From Streptomyces sp. PT12 (lineage in GTDB: Bacteria > Actinomycetota > Actinomycetes > Streptomycetales > Streptomycetaceae), in NCBI RefSeq assembly GCF_003311645.1, contig NZ_QEST01000105.1, positions 1 through 64,000 of the forward strand: a DNA stretch of 64,000 nucleotides. Direction: 5' to 3'. The notes below the pieces were generated by a model that made no database searches, had not been told where the DNA came from, and saw nothing but the letters and a program-made list of their open reading frames with translations. Each line of letters opens with the position of its first letter. Positions within the stretch are counted from its first letter, which is position 1. Shown here in pieces: positions 34,901 through 43,690 of the stretch. A program made the position numbers and the translations under genes.

Positions 34901-37900
34901 TCGTCGGGGACCGCACCGAACTCACCGTGCTCACCGAGATGTTCATCGACGCGGGCGCCGAGCCCGGCGCGTGCGCGCTCGGCTCGGTCAAGTCCCAGAT
35001 CGGGCACACCAAGTGCGCCGCTGGGCTCGCCGGGCTCATCAAGGCCGCCCTCGCCCTGCACACCGGGGTCCTGCCGCCCACGGGGAACCTGGTGCGCCCC
35101 AACCCCGCCTGGGACCAGGAGACCAGCCCCTTCGCCTTCCACACCAGCCCCCGCCCCTGGGCCGCGCCCGCGGAGGAACGCGTCGCCGGGGTCAGTGCGT
35201 TCGGCTTCGGCGGCACCAACTTCCACGCCGTCCTCACCGCCCACCCGGCCGGGCCCCCACCGGCCACGAGCCGCGCCGTGTGGCCCGCCGAGCTCCTCAC
35301 CTTCCGCACGGCGCGGGCGGCCGAGGAGATGCTGCGCTTCGTCGAGAGCGGGGAGGCGGCCTCGACTCCCCTGCGGGAGCTGGCCCGTTCGGCCGCCGTC
35401 GAGGCCGACGCCAGGCCCGGGCGCGTCGCCGTCGCCGTGGTCGCCGAGAGCCTCGACGCCCTGCCCGGCCAGCTGCGCCGGGCGATCGCGGGCGAGAGCG
35501 ACCCCGGCTCCGGCGTCTTCGTGGCCACGCAGGACGGGGAGCGGGAAGGCGGCCCGGGGGATGTGGCGTTCCTCTTCCCCGGGCAGGGCAGCCAGCGCCC
35601 CGGGATGTTCGCCGAGCTGTTCACCGCCTTCCCCGAGCTGCACCGCTATCTTGAGCTGGACGCCGCCCCCGTGGACGCCGTCTTCCCGCCCGCGTCGTTC
35701 GACGACGCGACCCGTGAACGCCGAAGGGCCGCGGTCACCGACACGCGCGTCGCGCAGCCCGCGCTTGGGCTGACCGCCCTGGCCGCCCACGACCTGCTCA
35801 CCCGCGCCGGGGTGCGCCCCGCCATGGCGGGCGGCCACTCCTACGGCGAGCTCGCCGCGCTCTGCGCCGCCGGGGCCCTGACGCCCGACGCGCTTCTCGC
35901 GCTCAGCGCCGACCGGGCCGAGGCGATCCTGTCGTCCGTCGGCGACGACCCCGGCACCATGGCCGCGGTGCCCGCCGACGCGGGGACCGTGGAAGAGGTG
36001 CTGCGCCTGGGCAAGCTCGACGGGCGGGTGACCGCGGCCAACCACAACTCCCCTACGCAGACCGTGATTTCCGGGGCCACCGACGCGGTCGACGAGGCCG
36101 TGCGGCTGCTCACCGACGCCGGACACCGGCCCAAGCGGCTCCCGGTGGCCTGCGCGTTCCACAGCCCGCTGCTCGAAGGGGCGGGCGAGCGCTTCGCCGC
36201 CGCGCTGGCCCACCACCCCCTGCGCGCACCTGAGTTCCCCGTCTGGGCCAACCGCACCGCGGCCCCCTACCCCACGGGGCCCGACGCGATCCGCGCCGAG
36301 CTCGCCGCCCAACTCGGCGCCGAGGTCCGCTTCGTGGCGCAGATCGAGGCCATGTACGCCGCGGGCGCCCGGGTGTTCGTGGAGGCCGGTCCCGGGGCGG
36401 CGCTCACCGGCCTGGTCGGCGCGGTCCTCGGCGACCGCCCCCACCACGCCGTGGCGTGCGAGCCACGGCCAGGCGCCGGGCTGCGCGGCTTCCTCGAAAC
36501 GCTCGCCCGCCTCGCCGTCGCGGGCGTGCCCGTGCGCACCGCCTGGCTCCACCACGGCAGGCCAGCCGTCCCCTCGCCCACACGCCCCGCCGGTTGGACC
36601 GTCGACGGCCACCTCGTCCGCACCGCGGCGGGCGACCCGCTGCCGGGCGGCCTGCGCCCGGCCAGACGAGTACCGCTCACCCCCCTGGAGAACAACGCGA
36701 TGCCCCAGCAGGACCCGGATGCCCTCCTGGTCGAATACCTCCGCAGCACACGGGAGTTGGTCGCCGCTCAGCGGGATGTGCTCCTCACCTACCTGGGCGG
36801 CGCGCCCGCCCAGGCCGCGCCCGCCGCCCCGGCGCGGCTGCCCGAGCTGCCCGGGCTTCCCGAGCTGCCCGCCGCCGTGGCCGACGCGGGCGGCCACGCA
36901 CCGGCCCACGCCTCGATACCGGCCGCGGGCGGAACGGGCACCCCCGAAGCGCAGGCCCACGAGGCGAAGGCCACCGATGTCACCGGCACCGTGCTGCGCG
37001 TCATCAGCGAACGCACCGGCTACCCCGTGGACATGCTCGACCCCGACCTCGACCTGGAGGCCGACCTCAGCATCGACTCCATCAAACGCACCGAGATCGC
37101 CGGGGAGCTGGTGACCGCGCTCGGCGGCTCCGCCTCCGCTTCCGACGTCGCGGAGGCGGATCTTGAGGAGCTGTCCAGGTCCCGCACCGTGGCGTCCATC
37201 GCCGACTGGCTCTCCACCAGGCTGACCGGCCCCGGCCAGGGCCGGACCGCGCCCCCGGGGGAGGCGCACATCCCCGCCCAGCGCACCGGCGGCCAGAACG
37301 AGCCCGCCGCCGCCGAAGGGCCCGATGGGCTGGCCGGGGTGGCACCCAGGCGCCTGGTGCTGCGCGAAGTGCCGCTCGCCGACGCGGAGTCGGGCGAGGC
37401 CGGTGGGTCGGGTGGCGCGTTCGCCGGGAAGCGGTTCGCGCTACTCGGCGGCGACGCGGTGGCCGACGCCCTGGCCGAAGGGCTCGAACGGCACGGGGCG
37501 CGGGTCACCCGCCATGGCGCCGCCCACGCGCTGTCCGACGCGGAAGGGCCCGTCGACGGCGTGGTCCTGCTCGGCCCGCTCACCGACCGCCGCGACGCCT
37601 CGGCGCTGCCCGAGTCGTTCGGCGCGCTCAAGGCCGCGCTCGCGCGCTCGCCGCGCTGGCTGCTGTGCGCGCGGCCTTCCGGCGCCCAACCCCACGGCCT
37701 GCACGGCCTGTTCCGCACCGTGGCGAGGGAGTACCCGGACACCCTGGCCCGCGTCGTGGCCCTCGACCCCGCCGAACCCGCCGCCGCGGCCGAGGCGTTG
37801 CTCGACGAGCTGACCGCGCCCGACCGTTCGCCCGTCGTACTGCGCTCCGGCGCGGCGCGCACCGGCTTCGAGCTGGCCGAGGCGGGGCTCGGCGCCTCGG

Positions 37901-38808
37901 CGGGGCGGGGCGCGGGACCCGCGGGCGAGGGGGCGGCCGAGGCCGCGGCCCTCGGACTCGACCGTGAGTCGGTGGTGGTCCTGGCCGGTGGGGCCCGCGG
38001 CATCGCCGCGCACATCGCCGCCGCGCTCGCGGCCGCGTGCGGCTGCCGGATCGAACTGCTCGGCAGGACACGGCCGTTCAGCGGGCCCGAGGACGCCGAC
38101 ACCGCGGGCGCTGGCGACCGGGCGGCGCTGCGCGCGGCGCTCGCGGCGCGCGGCGGGCTCTCCCCCGCCGAGGTCGACCGACGGGCCGGGCTGATCCTCG
38201 CCCAGCGCGAGATCGAGGGAACGCTGGGCGAGCTGCGGCGACTTGGCAGCCCCGCCCACTACCAGGCCGTGGACATGCGCGACCACGAGTCGGTCACGCA
38301 GGCGGTCAAGGACATAAGGGCGCGGTTCGACCGCGTCGACGGCGTCGTCTACGCCGCGGGGGTGATCGAGGACCGGCTGATCGCCGAAAAGGACGAGGGC
38401 GCGTTCCGCCGGGTGTTCGGCACCAAGGTGGACGGCGCGCGGACGCTGCTCGACGCGGTCGGCGCCGGCTTCAACGGGCCCTCGTTCGCGGTGCTGTTCG
38501 GCAGCATCTCGGCCGTGCTCGGCAATCGAGGCCAGTGCGACTACGCCGCGGCCAACGACGCGTTGGAGGGCGTCGGCGCCGAGTGGGCGGCGCGCACCGG
38601 GCGGCGCGCGCTGACCGTGCACTGGGGCCCCTGGGCCCCGGCTGGCGCCCATCCCGGCATGGTCACCCCCGAGTTGGGGCGCGACTACGCCAGGCGCGGC
38701 ATCGAGCTGATCGCCCCGCACGAGGGCGCCCAGGCGCTGCTGCGCGAGCTGGCGTGGGGCGATGTCCCGGCCGGTGGCTCCGTCGTCCTGACCGCTTCGG
38801 GCTGGTGA
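31933..38808 (+). CDS. Iterative lipid-type polyketide synthase: tandem NMO/PfaD-like, KS, AT, ACP, KR
   Basis: This is a 2291-residue multidomain synthase. Residues 1-650 hold two successive TIM-barrel nitronate monooxygenase/PfaD-like segments (ARGHECGGRVG and FEGSECGGHVGP are the flavin/phosphate loop motifs). KS (about 660-1105) has the intact triad Cys850 (DAACASS), His985 (EAHGTGT) and His1025 (GHTK). AT (about 1210-1560) has nucleophile Ser1303 (GHSYGEL). An ACP at about 1690-1770 has Ser1716 in LSIDSIKRTEI, the DSIKR signature of PUFA-synthase carriers. A KR (about 2010-2291) has AGGARGI and LFGSISAVLGNRGQCDYAAAN. PfaD-like domains act as enoyl reductases in PUFA synthesis. Start GTG 31933 follows GGAG; TTG 31918 is the alternative. 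The stop overlaps the next gene. Confidence 0.88.
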   Translation: MTPVSQNPDIVIGITPFGVPDARLAAAVSRAGGLGILDLGRGDSAAREALARLRRWAPGSFGVRVGTECAMERDELAGVATVVLGAGARWSGAPASCRVLREVTDLDEAHEARAAGAHGLIARGHECGGRVGALSTFVLLQRLLGDEGPGLPVWACGGIGEHTAAAAVAGGAAGVVLDAQLALLEESALPEGAAALLRRMDGTETVVIGGHRVLRRRGPDAPSLDGADEDVIGRLGVDDPRRQLLPVGQDGFLAAEFAERHGTVAEAVGAVRAAIAEAFHDDAAGEALRPGSPAALALGTRLPVVQGPMTRVSDQPGFAASVAEAGGLPVLALALADGAQTRALLESTRAAVGDAPWGVGLLGFAQESVRAAQLEAVLDQRPTHAVIAGGRPSQATALEEAGIATFLHVPSPGLLRQFLAAGARRFVFEGSECGGHVGPRASFPLWQAQLAVLDAFAADEGSAADGLQVLFAGGVHDARSAAMVAAMAAPLTRRGVAVGVLMGTAYLFTAEAVAHGAIGPEFQRSVVAAGATELLVTAPGHATRCVESPFTAEFRAAEAELRALDVPEREAWERLERLNLGRLRIASKGVERVGDQLVAVDGGRQRAAGMFMAGDVAVLRSATTTVAELHHAVGPAAADFLAGRATTLRGRPHAAEAPEPEPLEIAIVGMAGMFPGARDLDEFWANVLDGVDAVTEVPAERWDPRLYYAPEGGEGATTVSKWGGFLPRIPFDPLAYGIPPASLAGIEPVQLLALEATRRALADAGYDRRPFPRARTSVIFGAEAGSDLSTALTLRTVLPGWTGPLPDALGDQLPMLTEDSFPGMLANVIAGRVANRLDLGGANYTVDAACASSLAALDAACKDLATGAADVALCGGADLHNGIHDYVLFSSVHALSPTGRSRTFDADADGIALGEGVACVVLKRLADARRDGDRVYAVIQGVGAASDGRHLGLTAPRAEGQRAALERAYHQAGIAPAEVRLVEAHGTGTVVGDRTELTVLTEMFIDAGAEPGACALGSVKSQIGHTKCAAGLAGLIKAALALHTGVLPPTGNLVRPNPAWDQETSPFAFHTSPRPWAAPAEERVAGVSAFGFGGTNFHAVLTAHPAGPPPATSRAVWPAELLTFRTARAAEEMLRFVESGEAASTPLRELARSAAVEADARPGRVAVAVVAESLDALPGQLRRAIAGESDPGSGVFVATQDGEREGGPGDVAFLFPGQGSQRPGMFAELFTAFPELHRYLELDAAPVDAVFPPASFDDATRERRRAAVTDTRVAQPALGLTALAAHDLLTRAGVRPAMAGGHSYGELAALCAAGALTPDALLALSADRAEAILSSVGDDPGTMAAVPADAGTVEEVLRLGKLDGRVTAANHNSPTQTVISGATDAVDEAVRLLTDAGHRPKRLPVACAFHSPLLEGAGERFAAALAHHPLRAPEFPVWANRTAAPYPTGPDAIRAELAAQLGAEVRFVAQIEAMYAAGARVFVEAGPGAALTGLVGAVLGDRPHHAVACEPRPGAGLRGFLETLARLAVAGVPVRTAWLHHGRPAVPSPTRPAGWTVDGHLVRTAAGDPLPGGLRPARRVPLTPLENNAMPQQDPDALLVEYLRSTRELVAAQRDVLLTYLGGAPAQAAPAAPARLPELPGLPELPAAVADAGGHAPAHASIPAAGGTGTPEAQAHEAKATDVTGTVLRVISERTGYPVDMLDPDLDLEADLSIDSIKRTEIAGELVTALGGSASASDVAEADLEELSRSRTVASIADWLSTRLTGPGQGRTAPPGEAHIPAQRTGGQNEPAAAEGPDGLAGVAPRRLVLREVPLADAESGEAGGSGGAFAGKRFALLGGDAVADALAEGLERHGARVTRHGAAHALSDAEGPVDGVVLLGPLTDRRDASALPESFGALKAALARSPRWLLCARPSGAQPHGLHGLFRTVAREYPDTLARVVALDPAEPAAAAEALLDELTAPDRSPVVLRSGAARTGFELAEAGLGASAGRGAGPAGEGAAEAAALGLDRESVVVLAGGARGIAAHIAAALAAACGCRIELLGRTRPFSGPEDADTAGAGDRAALRAALAARGGLSPAEVDRRAGLILAQREIEGTLGELRRLGSPAHYQAVDMRDHESVTQAVKDIRARFDRVDGVVYAAGVIEDRLIAEKDEGAFRRVFGTKVDGARTLLDAVGAGFNGPSFAVLFGSISAVLGNRGQCDYAAANDALEGVGAEWAARTGRRALTVHWGPWAPAGAHPGMVTPELGRDYARRGIELIAPHEGAQALLRELAWGDVPAGGSVVLTASGW

Positions 38809-41800
38809 GGATGGCACCGAGGGCGAGCGTGCCGGTCGCGATCACCGGGATGGCGGTGCTGCTGCCGGGGGCGCGGAACCTGGCGGCGTACTGGGACAAC
38901 CTGGTGGCCGGGGTTGACGCCATCTCCGATGTCCCGCCCTGGCGTTGGGACGAGGAGTTCTTCCCCGACCCCGTCTACTGCCGCAGGGGCGGCTTCGTGG
39001 ACGGCCTCGCGGAGATCGACCCCGCGCGGTTCGGGATCATGCCAGCCTCGGTGGCGGGCACCGAGCCCGACCAGCTGATCGCGCTCTCGGTGGCCGCCGA
39101 CGCCATCGACGACGCCGGTGGCCAGGAGCGGCTGCCCGACCGCGACCGGGTCGGGGTGGTTTTGGGGCGCGGCGGCTATCTCACGCCCGCGCTCGCCCGC
39201 CTCGACCAGCGGCTGCGTTCGGCCCACCAGCTCACCCGCACCCTCGGCGAGGTGCTGCCCGAGCTGACGGGCGAGCAACTGGCCAGGGTGCGCGAGGCGT
39301 TCGGCGAACGCCTCGGGCCCGAGCGGCCCGAGGCCGCGATCGGCCTCGTGCCCAACCTGGCCGCCTCGCGGCTGGCCAACCGCCTCGATCTGCGCGGCCC
39401 CGCCTACACGCTCGACGCCGCGTGCGCCTCGTCGCTCATCGCGGTGGAGCACGCCATCGCCCGCCTGGCCTCCGGCGAGTGCGACGCGATGCTGGCCGGT
39501 GGCGTGCACCACGCGCACGACGTCACGCTGTGGAGCGTGTTCGCGCGGCTCGGGGCGCTGTCGCCGAGCGGGCGCAGCCGCCCGTTCCACGCGGGCGCCG
39601 ACGGGGTGCTCATCGGCGAGGGCACCGGCATCGTGGTGCTCAAGCGGCTGGCCGACGCCGAGCGCGACGGCGACCGCGTCTACGCCGTCATCCGCGGCAC
39701 CGGGGTGGCGGGCGACGGGCGCGCCGGGAGCCTGGCGGCCCCCGACCAGGGAGGGCAGACGCGGGCGGTCGCCAGGGCGTGGCGGACCGCGGGGCTCGAC
39801 CCGCGCGCGGCCGACGCGTTGGGGCTGCTTGAGGCGCACGGCACCGGGACGCCCGCCGGGGACGCCGCCGAACTCGCCACGCTCACGGAGGTGTTCGGGC
39901 CGCCGAGCGGGGGCGGTGACCGGGCGCCCGTGATCGGCTCGGTCAAGTCGATGATCGGGCACGCCATGCCAGCGGCGGGCGCGGCCGGGCTCATCAAGGC
40001 GGCCCTCGCGCTGCACCACGGCACGCTGCCGCCCACGCTGCACTGCGACGAGCCGCGCGCCGCGCTCGCCCGCACCAGGTTCCGCCCGGCGTCCCACGCG
40101 CTGCCCTGGGACGGCAGGCCGCCCCGCGCGGCGGTGAACGCGTTCGGCTTCGGCGGCATCAACGCCCATGTAGTGCTCGAACGCGCCCCGTCGGCCCCGG
40201 CGTTCGCCGCGCCGTTCACCGTGCGCGAGCCCGAGCTGGTGGTGCGGCTGACCGCCGCCGACCCGGGGGCGCTCGCCGAACGCCTCGCTGCCGACGACGC
40301 CGCGCTGCGCCGCGCCGCGCCCGAGAGCGCGGGGGGCGGCTGCCGCCTGGGCATCGTCGACCCGACGGCCAAGCGGCTGGCGCTGGCCCGCAGGGTCGTG
40401 GCCAAGGGCGGGGCCTGGCGAGGCCGCAACGACGTCTGGTTCTCCCCAGCCCCGCTGCTCGCCGACCAAGGCCACCGGGGCAGGGTCGCGTTCCTCTTCC
40501 CCGGCCTTGAGGCGGAGTTCGCCCCCGGTGGCCTCGACGACATCGCCGCGCGCTTCTCCCTCCCCGCGCCCGGCGCGTGGGCCGCGGCCGACCCCGATGA
40601 CCTGGTCACCCATGGCAAGGGCGTGCTCACCGTGGCGCGGCTGCTCGACGCCGCGCTGCGGCGCATGGGCGTCGCCCCCGACGGCGTGGCGGGGCACAGC
40701 GTCGGCGAGTGGGCGGCGATGCGCGCGGGCGGGATGTATCCGCCTGAGGAGGCCGACGCGATACTGGCGTCGTTCGGCCCGGGGTCGCTGCGCGTGCCCG
40801 GGGTGGTCTTCGCGACCGTGGGCGCGTCGGCCGAGCGCGTCACCGCCACGCTGGCCGAGCGGGGCCGCGGCGACGTGGTGCTCTCGCACGAGAACTCCCC
40901 GCGCCAGTCGATGATCTGCGGCCCTCGGGAGTCCGTCGACGCGCTGGTGGCCCTCTTCCGCTCGCGGCGGGTGCTGTGCCAGGTGCTGCCGTTCCAGTCG
41001 GGCTTCCACACCCCGATGCTCGCCCCCTACCTCGGCCAACTCACCGAGGGCGCGGGCCGGTTGCCGCTGCGGACGCCCGAGGTGCCGGTGTGGTCGGGCA
41101 CGACCGCTCGGCCGTTCCCCGCCGAACCCGACGGCGTGCGCGCGCTGTTCGTGCGGCACCTGCTCGAACCCGTCAGGTTCGGGCCGCTGATCGAGGCCAT
41201 GTACGCGGCGGGCTTCCGGGTGTTCGTGCAGGCGGGCGTGGGCCAGCTCGGCTCGCTCGTGGACGACACGCTCCAGGGCCGCGACCACCTGACCGTCGCC
41301 GCCCACTCCCCGCACCGCCCTGGCCTCGCCCAGCTGCGCAGGGTCGCGACCGCGCTGTGGGCCGAGGGCGCCGCGCTCGACCCCGACACCCTGCGCCCCA
41401 CCGCCGCGCCCGCGCGCCGGGGGCCCACGGTGGCCCTGGACCTGGGCGCGCCGCTGGTCTCGCTCGGCGAGCCCGCGCGCGAGGAGCTACGCACCGGCGT
41501 GCGGGCGGCGTTGGGCGCCGGTGACACCCTCGTCGCGCCCGTCGGAGGAGGCGCCACCAGCGGCCTCGACGCCCTCGCCGCCGCCCACCCCGTCGCCGCC
41601 GAGCTGCGCGCCGCGCTCGCGGAGACCGCCACCACGGCGGCGGCCGTCCTCACCGCGCGCGCCACGGGCCGCGCCGCCCCCGGGCCGCCGAGGCGCGGGC
41701 GCGGCGAAGGGCCCCCGAGGCCAGCGCCCGACGGCACGGTCCGCCTGCGGGTGTCGACGGAGGCGATGCCCTACCTGCTCGACCACTGCTTCTTCCCCCA

Positions 41801-43343
41801 GCGCACGGGCTGGCCCGACGCCGAGGACCTGCGGCCCGTCGTTCCGGCGACGACCATAGTGCGGCACCTGATGGACGCCGCGGAGTGGCGCGCGCCAGGC
41901 CGCCGCGCGGTCGCGGTGCACGACGTGCGCCTCGAACAGTGGGTGGACGCGGCGCCGCCCGTCGACGTGGAGATCACCGGCACCCGAAGCGGCCCCGACC
42001 ACACCGCCCTCGCCTTCGGCCGCCACGCGCGCGCCACGGTCGAGGTGGGCGACGCGTTCCCCGCCCGCCCGCCCGCGCCCTGGCCGGTCGACGCCCAGGC
42101 CGAACGCCCCTGCGCCCACACGGCCGATGAGCTGTACCGGGACCGCTGGATGTTCCACGGGCCCGCGTTCCGTGGCATGGCGGAGCTGACCGCCATCGGC
42201 GAGCGGCACGTGCGCGGCGTGCTGACCGCGCCGCCCGCGCCCGGCGCGCTGCTCGACAACGTCGGCCAGCTGCTCGGCTACTGGATCATGGTGAGCCTGG
42301 CCGAGCGGGTCGTGGTGTTCCCCGTGTCCATGCGCGAGATCCGCTTCTTCGGGCCCCACCCGCCCACCGGGGCGCGCGTCGGGTGCCACATCAGGGTCGT
42401 GTCGGTGAGCGACGCGGCCGTGGAGGCGGAGGCGCAGCTGACGGTGGACGGCGCGGTGTGGGCGGAGATCGCCGGGTGGCGCGACCACAGGTTCGCGGCG
42501 CCCGACGCGCGCCGCACGAGCGGCTACCCCGAGCGGCGCGCGCTGTCCGAGGCCCGCCCCGGCGGCTGGTCGCTGCTCGTCGACCGCTGGCCCGACCTGG
42601 CGTCGCGCGACCTGGTGATAAGGACCCAGCTGGGCAGCGCGGAACGCCGCGCCTACGACGAGCGCCCCCCGCGCGGCCGCCGCCAGTGGCTGCTGGGCCG
42701 GATCGCCGCCAAGGACGCGGTGCGCCGCTGGCTGTGGGAGCGCGGCGAGGGCCCGGTGTTCCCCGCCGAGGTCCGCATCCGCAACGACGCCAGCGGGCGG
42801 CCCTGGGCCGAGGGCGTGCACGGCCGTGAACTGCCGCCGCTCGACGTGTCGTTGGCGCACCGCGGGCGGGTGGCGGTGGCGATCGTCGCGGAGCGCGGGC
42901 GCGGGGCGGGGATCGACGTCGAGGAGGTCGTCGACCGGCCCGATGGCACGATCGCCATCGCGCTCGGCGCGGGGGAACGCGACCTGCTCGCGGAGCGGTG
43001 CGCGGCCACGGGCGAGCCCGTGGCGCTGTGGTTCACCCGATTCTGGGCGGCCAAGGAGGCGGTGGCCAAGGCCAGGGGCACCGGACTGCGGGGCCGCCCA
43101 CGGGACTTCGCGGTGGTGGCGGCGGGCCCTTCCGCGCTGCGCGTCGCGGTCGACGGCCGCGCGCACCGGGTCGCATACGCCCCGATGGCCGAAGGAAGCA
43201 GCACCTATGTCGTGGCCTGGACCACGGACGTGGACGAGAACAGCGCTGACGAGAGCAGCGCTCACGACAACAGCACTGACGAGAACAGCGCTCACGACAA
43301 CAGCGCTGACGAGAGCAACGATGATGAGGAGAGCGGCACGTGA
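38805..43343 (+). CDS. Polyketide synthase partner: KS, AT-like, dehydratase, phosphopantetheinyl transferase
   Basis: This 1512-residue synthase complements the upstream one. KS is at about 5-455 with Cys207, His345 and His386. An AT-like domain (about 560-880) has Ser632 in GHSVGEW, but its entry motif reads FPGLEAEF instead of FPGQGSQ, so its specificity or activity is doubtful. A hotdog dehydratase (about 980-1235) has His994 (LLDHCFFP) and Asp1151 (LLDNVGQ). A C-terminal Sfp-type PPTase (about 1290-1470) has Asp1371 (GIDVEEV) and Glu1418 (FWAAKEAVAK). There is no ACP, so it must use the carrier of its partner or the free ACP. KS-AT-DH-PPTase recalls enediyne PksE and PfaB/C/E parts. GTG 38805 overlaps the upstream stop; ATG 38811 is possible. 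Confidence 0.88.
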   Translation: MRMAPRASVPVAITGMAVLLPGARNLAAYWDNLVAGVDAISDVPPWRWDEEFFPDPVYCRRGGFVDGLAEIDPARFGIMPASVAGTEPDQLIALSVAADAIDDAGGQERLPDRDRVGVVLGRGGYLTPALARLDQRLRSAHQLTRTLGEVLPELTGEQLARVREAFGERLGPERPEAAIGLVPNLAASRLANRLDLRGPAYTLDAACASSLIAVEHAIARLASGECDAMLAGGVHHAHDVTLWSVFARLGALSPSGRSRPFHAGADGVLIGEGTGIVVLKRLADAERDGDRVYAVIRGTGVAGDGRAGSLAAPDQGGQTRAVARAWRTAGLDPRAADALGLLEAHGTGTPAGDAAELATLTEVFGPPSGGGDRAPVIGSVKSMIGHAMPAAGAAGLIKAALALHHGTLPPTLHCDEPRAALARTRFRPASHALPWDGRPPRAAVNAFGFGGINAHVVLERAPSAPAFAAPFTVREPELVVRLTAADPGALAERLAADDAALRRAAPESAGGGCRLGIVDPTAKRLALARRVVAKGGAWRGRNDVWFSPAPLLADQGHRGRVAFLFPGLEAEFAPGGLDDIAARFSLPAPGAWAAADPDDLVTHGKGVLTVARLLDAALRRMGVAPDGVAGHSVGEWAAMRAGGMYPPEEADAILASFGPGSLRVPGVVFATVGASAERVTATLAERGRGDVVLSHENSPRQSMICGPRESVDALVALFRSRRVLCQVLPFQSGFHTPMLAPYLGQLTEGAGRLPLRTPEVPVWSGTTARPFPAEPDGVRALFVRHLLEPVRFGPLIEAMYAAGFRVFVQAGVGQLGSLVDDTLQGRDHLTVAAHSPHRPGLAQLRRVATALWAEGAALDPDTLRPTAAPARRGPTVALDLGAPLVSLGEPAREELRTGVRAALGAGDTLVAPVGGGATSGLDALAAAHPVAAELRAALAETATTAAAVLTARATGRAAPGPPRRGRGEGPPRPAPDGTVRLRVSTEAMPYLLDHCFFPQRTGWPDAEDLRPVVPATTIVRHLMDAAEWRAPGRRAVAVHDVRLEQWVDAAPPVDVEITGTRSGPDHTALAFGRHARATVEVGDAFPARPPAPWPVDAQAERPCAHTADELYRDRWMFHGPAFRGMAELTAIGERHVRGVLTAPPAPGALLDNVGQLLGYWIMVSLAERVVVFPVSMREIRFFGPHPPTGARVGCHIRVVSVSDAAVEAEAQLTVDGAVWAEIAGWRDHRFAAPDARRTSGYPERRALSEARPGGWSLLVDRWPDLASRDLVIRTQLGSAERRAYDERPPRGRRQWLLGRIAAKDAVRRWLWERGEGPVFPAEVRIRNDASGRPWAEGVHGRELPPLDVSLAHRGRVAVAIVAERGRGAGIDVEEVVDRPDGTIAIALGAGERDLLAERCAATGEPVALWFTRFWAAKEAVAKARGTGLRGRPRDFAVVAAGPSALRVAVDGRAHRVAYAPMAEGSSTYVVAWTTDVDENSADESSAHDNSTDENSAHDNSADESNDDEESGT
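43231..43325 (+). repeat. Degenerate Asp/Asn/Ser-rich tandem repeats at the PKS C-terminus
   Basis: Variants of GACGAGAACAGCGCT and GCTCACGACAACAGC alternate about six times. They encode a hydrophilic D-E/N-N/S-S-A-D/H tail after the PPTase domain. The tail is likely disordered, and the array is prone to slippage. Confidence 0.7.
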
Positions 43344-43687
43344 ACCCCGTACGACCGGCCCAGGAGGCCGCGCCCGCGGACGCGGCGCCCACGGCAGCGG
43401 TGCTGGCGGAGATCGCCGAGATGATCGAGGCCGTCCTCGACGACGCGGGGGCCGGTCTCGACCCCGAGGCGGTGATCGGGATGGACAGCAGGTTCGCCGA
43501 CGACCTTGAGCTGGAGAGCATCGACCTGGTGGCGCTGGCCGAGCGCCTGGAGGAGCGGTACGGCGACCGGGTCAACTTCGCGGAGTTCCTTGCGGATCTC
43601 GACCTCGACGAGATCATCGCGCTGACCGTGGGCCGCCTGGTCGACCATGTGGCGGGCCGCCTGAGCGCCGCGACCGCGGAGGGCTGA
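43340..43687 (+). CDS. Stand-alone acyl carrier protein
   Basis: This 115-residue carrier has the phosphopantetheine attachment Ser60 in DLELESIDLVALAERLEERYG, with Ala/Pro-rich N- and C-terminal extensions beyond the usual 80 residues. The fused PPTase of the preceding synthase is the likely activating enzyme. GTG 43340 overlaps the synthase stop by 4 bp (GTGA). It probably serves the dehydratase-bearing synthase, which has no carrier of its own. Confidence 0.88.
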   Translation: MNPVRPAQEAAPADAAPTAAVLAEIAEMIEAVLDDAGAGLDPEAVIGMDSRFADDLELESIDLVALAERLEERYGDRVNFAEFLADLDLDEIIALTVGRLVDHVAGRLSAATAEG

Positions 43688-43690
43688 GCC

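Noticed and set aside
31774-37269. A continuous 1831-codon open frame on the minus strand
   Set aside because: It is antisense to the first synthase, Arg/Gly/Pro/Val-biased and without domains; such long open antisense frames are expected opposite GC-rich genes.
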